Source of the DNA: Odobenus rosmarus divergens
Lineage: Eukaryota > Chordata > Mammalia > Carnivora > Odobenidae
Direction of reading: 5' to 3'
Assembly (NCBI RefSeq): GCF_000321225.1
Contig: NW_004450662.1
Coordinates: 1,254,915 to 1,318,914, forward strand
Length of the DNA: 64,000 nucleotides
Shown here: one piece after another, positions 63,890-64,000 of the stretch
Layout: the number at the start of each line of letters is the position of its first letter
How positions within the stretch are numbered: the stretch's first letter is position 1
Notes under the pieces: generated by a model
The model's database searches: none
Seen by the model: only the letters and a program-made list of their open reading frames with translations
What the model was told of the DNA's origin: nothing
Position numbers and translations under genes: made by a program

Positions 63890-64000
63890 GCCTGGGGCTG
63901 CTTGGACTCCAGGAATGGTGAGCTGTGTGGCCTTGGGCAAGACACAAAACCTCTCTGAGCTTCCATTTCCTCATCATAAGGGAAGTCCCCACCCAGCTGG
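63890..64000 (+). repeat. MIR SINE, cut by the window end
   Basis: 'gagctgtgtggccttgggca' and 'acctctctgagcttccattt', then 'cctcatcataagggaag', give sense MIR. The 3' part would lie beyond base 64000. Confidence 0.75.

Overview
This window is non-coding mammalian DNA. I found no protein-coding exon that I would defend, no functional RNA gene and no CRISPR or prokaryotic feature. Open frames are short, many lack an ATG, and the longer ones fall in repeats, in low-complexity DNA or across runs of N. The organism is almost certainly a carnivoran. Eleven copies of the carnivore tRNA-Lys-derived SINE (SINEC/CAN-SINE) are present, plus a carnivore-type young L1 3' end. The SINE diagnostic bases differ from the dog and cat types I know, which suggests an arctoid caniform (bear, pinniped or mustelid lineage). 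That assignment is inference.

Layout. 0-11 kb: AT-rich, with old fragments (MER5-type hAT element, MIR, L2) and two AT-rich stretches that look like conserved regulatory DNA (about 7.56-7.8 and 10.3-10.65 kb). 11-19 kb: a SINEC with a clear target-site duplication, a long broken sense-strand L2 with a GATA array in it, a polypurine tract, and an antisense L2 whose reverse transcriptase remnant is still readable. 19-26 kb: MIRs, a 5'-truncated antisense L1 containing an 80-base assembly gap, and three SINECs, one inside a MER5-type element. 26-38 kb: L2, MIR, an MLT1-like LTR, three antisense SINECs and a Z-DNA-like tract. 38-45 kb: MIRs, L2, a 595-base assembly gap that probably hides an antisense retroelement, and an older L1 3' end. 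45-64 kb: visibly more GC-rich, with MIRs, four more SINEC-bearing or nested sites, an exact 219-bp tandem duplication, a second MLT1-like LTR and several G-quadruplex motifs.

There are no genes to link into a pathway. The functional content I can propose is regulatory: AT-rich, repeat-free blocks with homeodomain/POU-like motifs scattered between repeats, as seen in introns or gene deserts near developmental genes. The rest is a record of transposition: L2 and MIR oldest, then MER5/MLT1 and old L1, then at least two SINEC age classes and a young L1. I did not find a previously undescribed biological system. The observations most worth checking are the exact tandem duplication at 51.3-51.7 kb, the retroelement inferred in the larger gap, the paired CACGTG repeat near 53.78 kb, and the candidate conserved elements. 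All repeat family names come from recognising consensus patterns by eye, not from a search.
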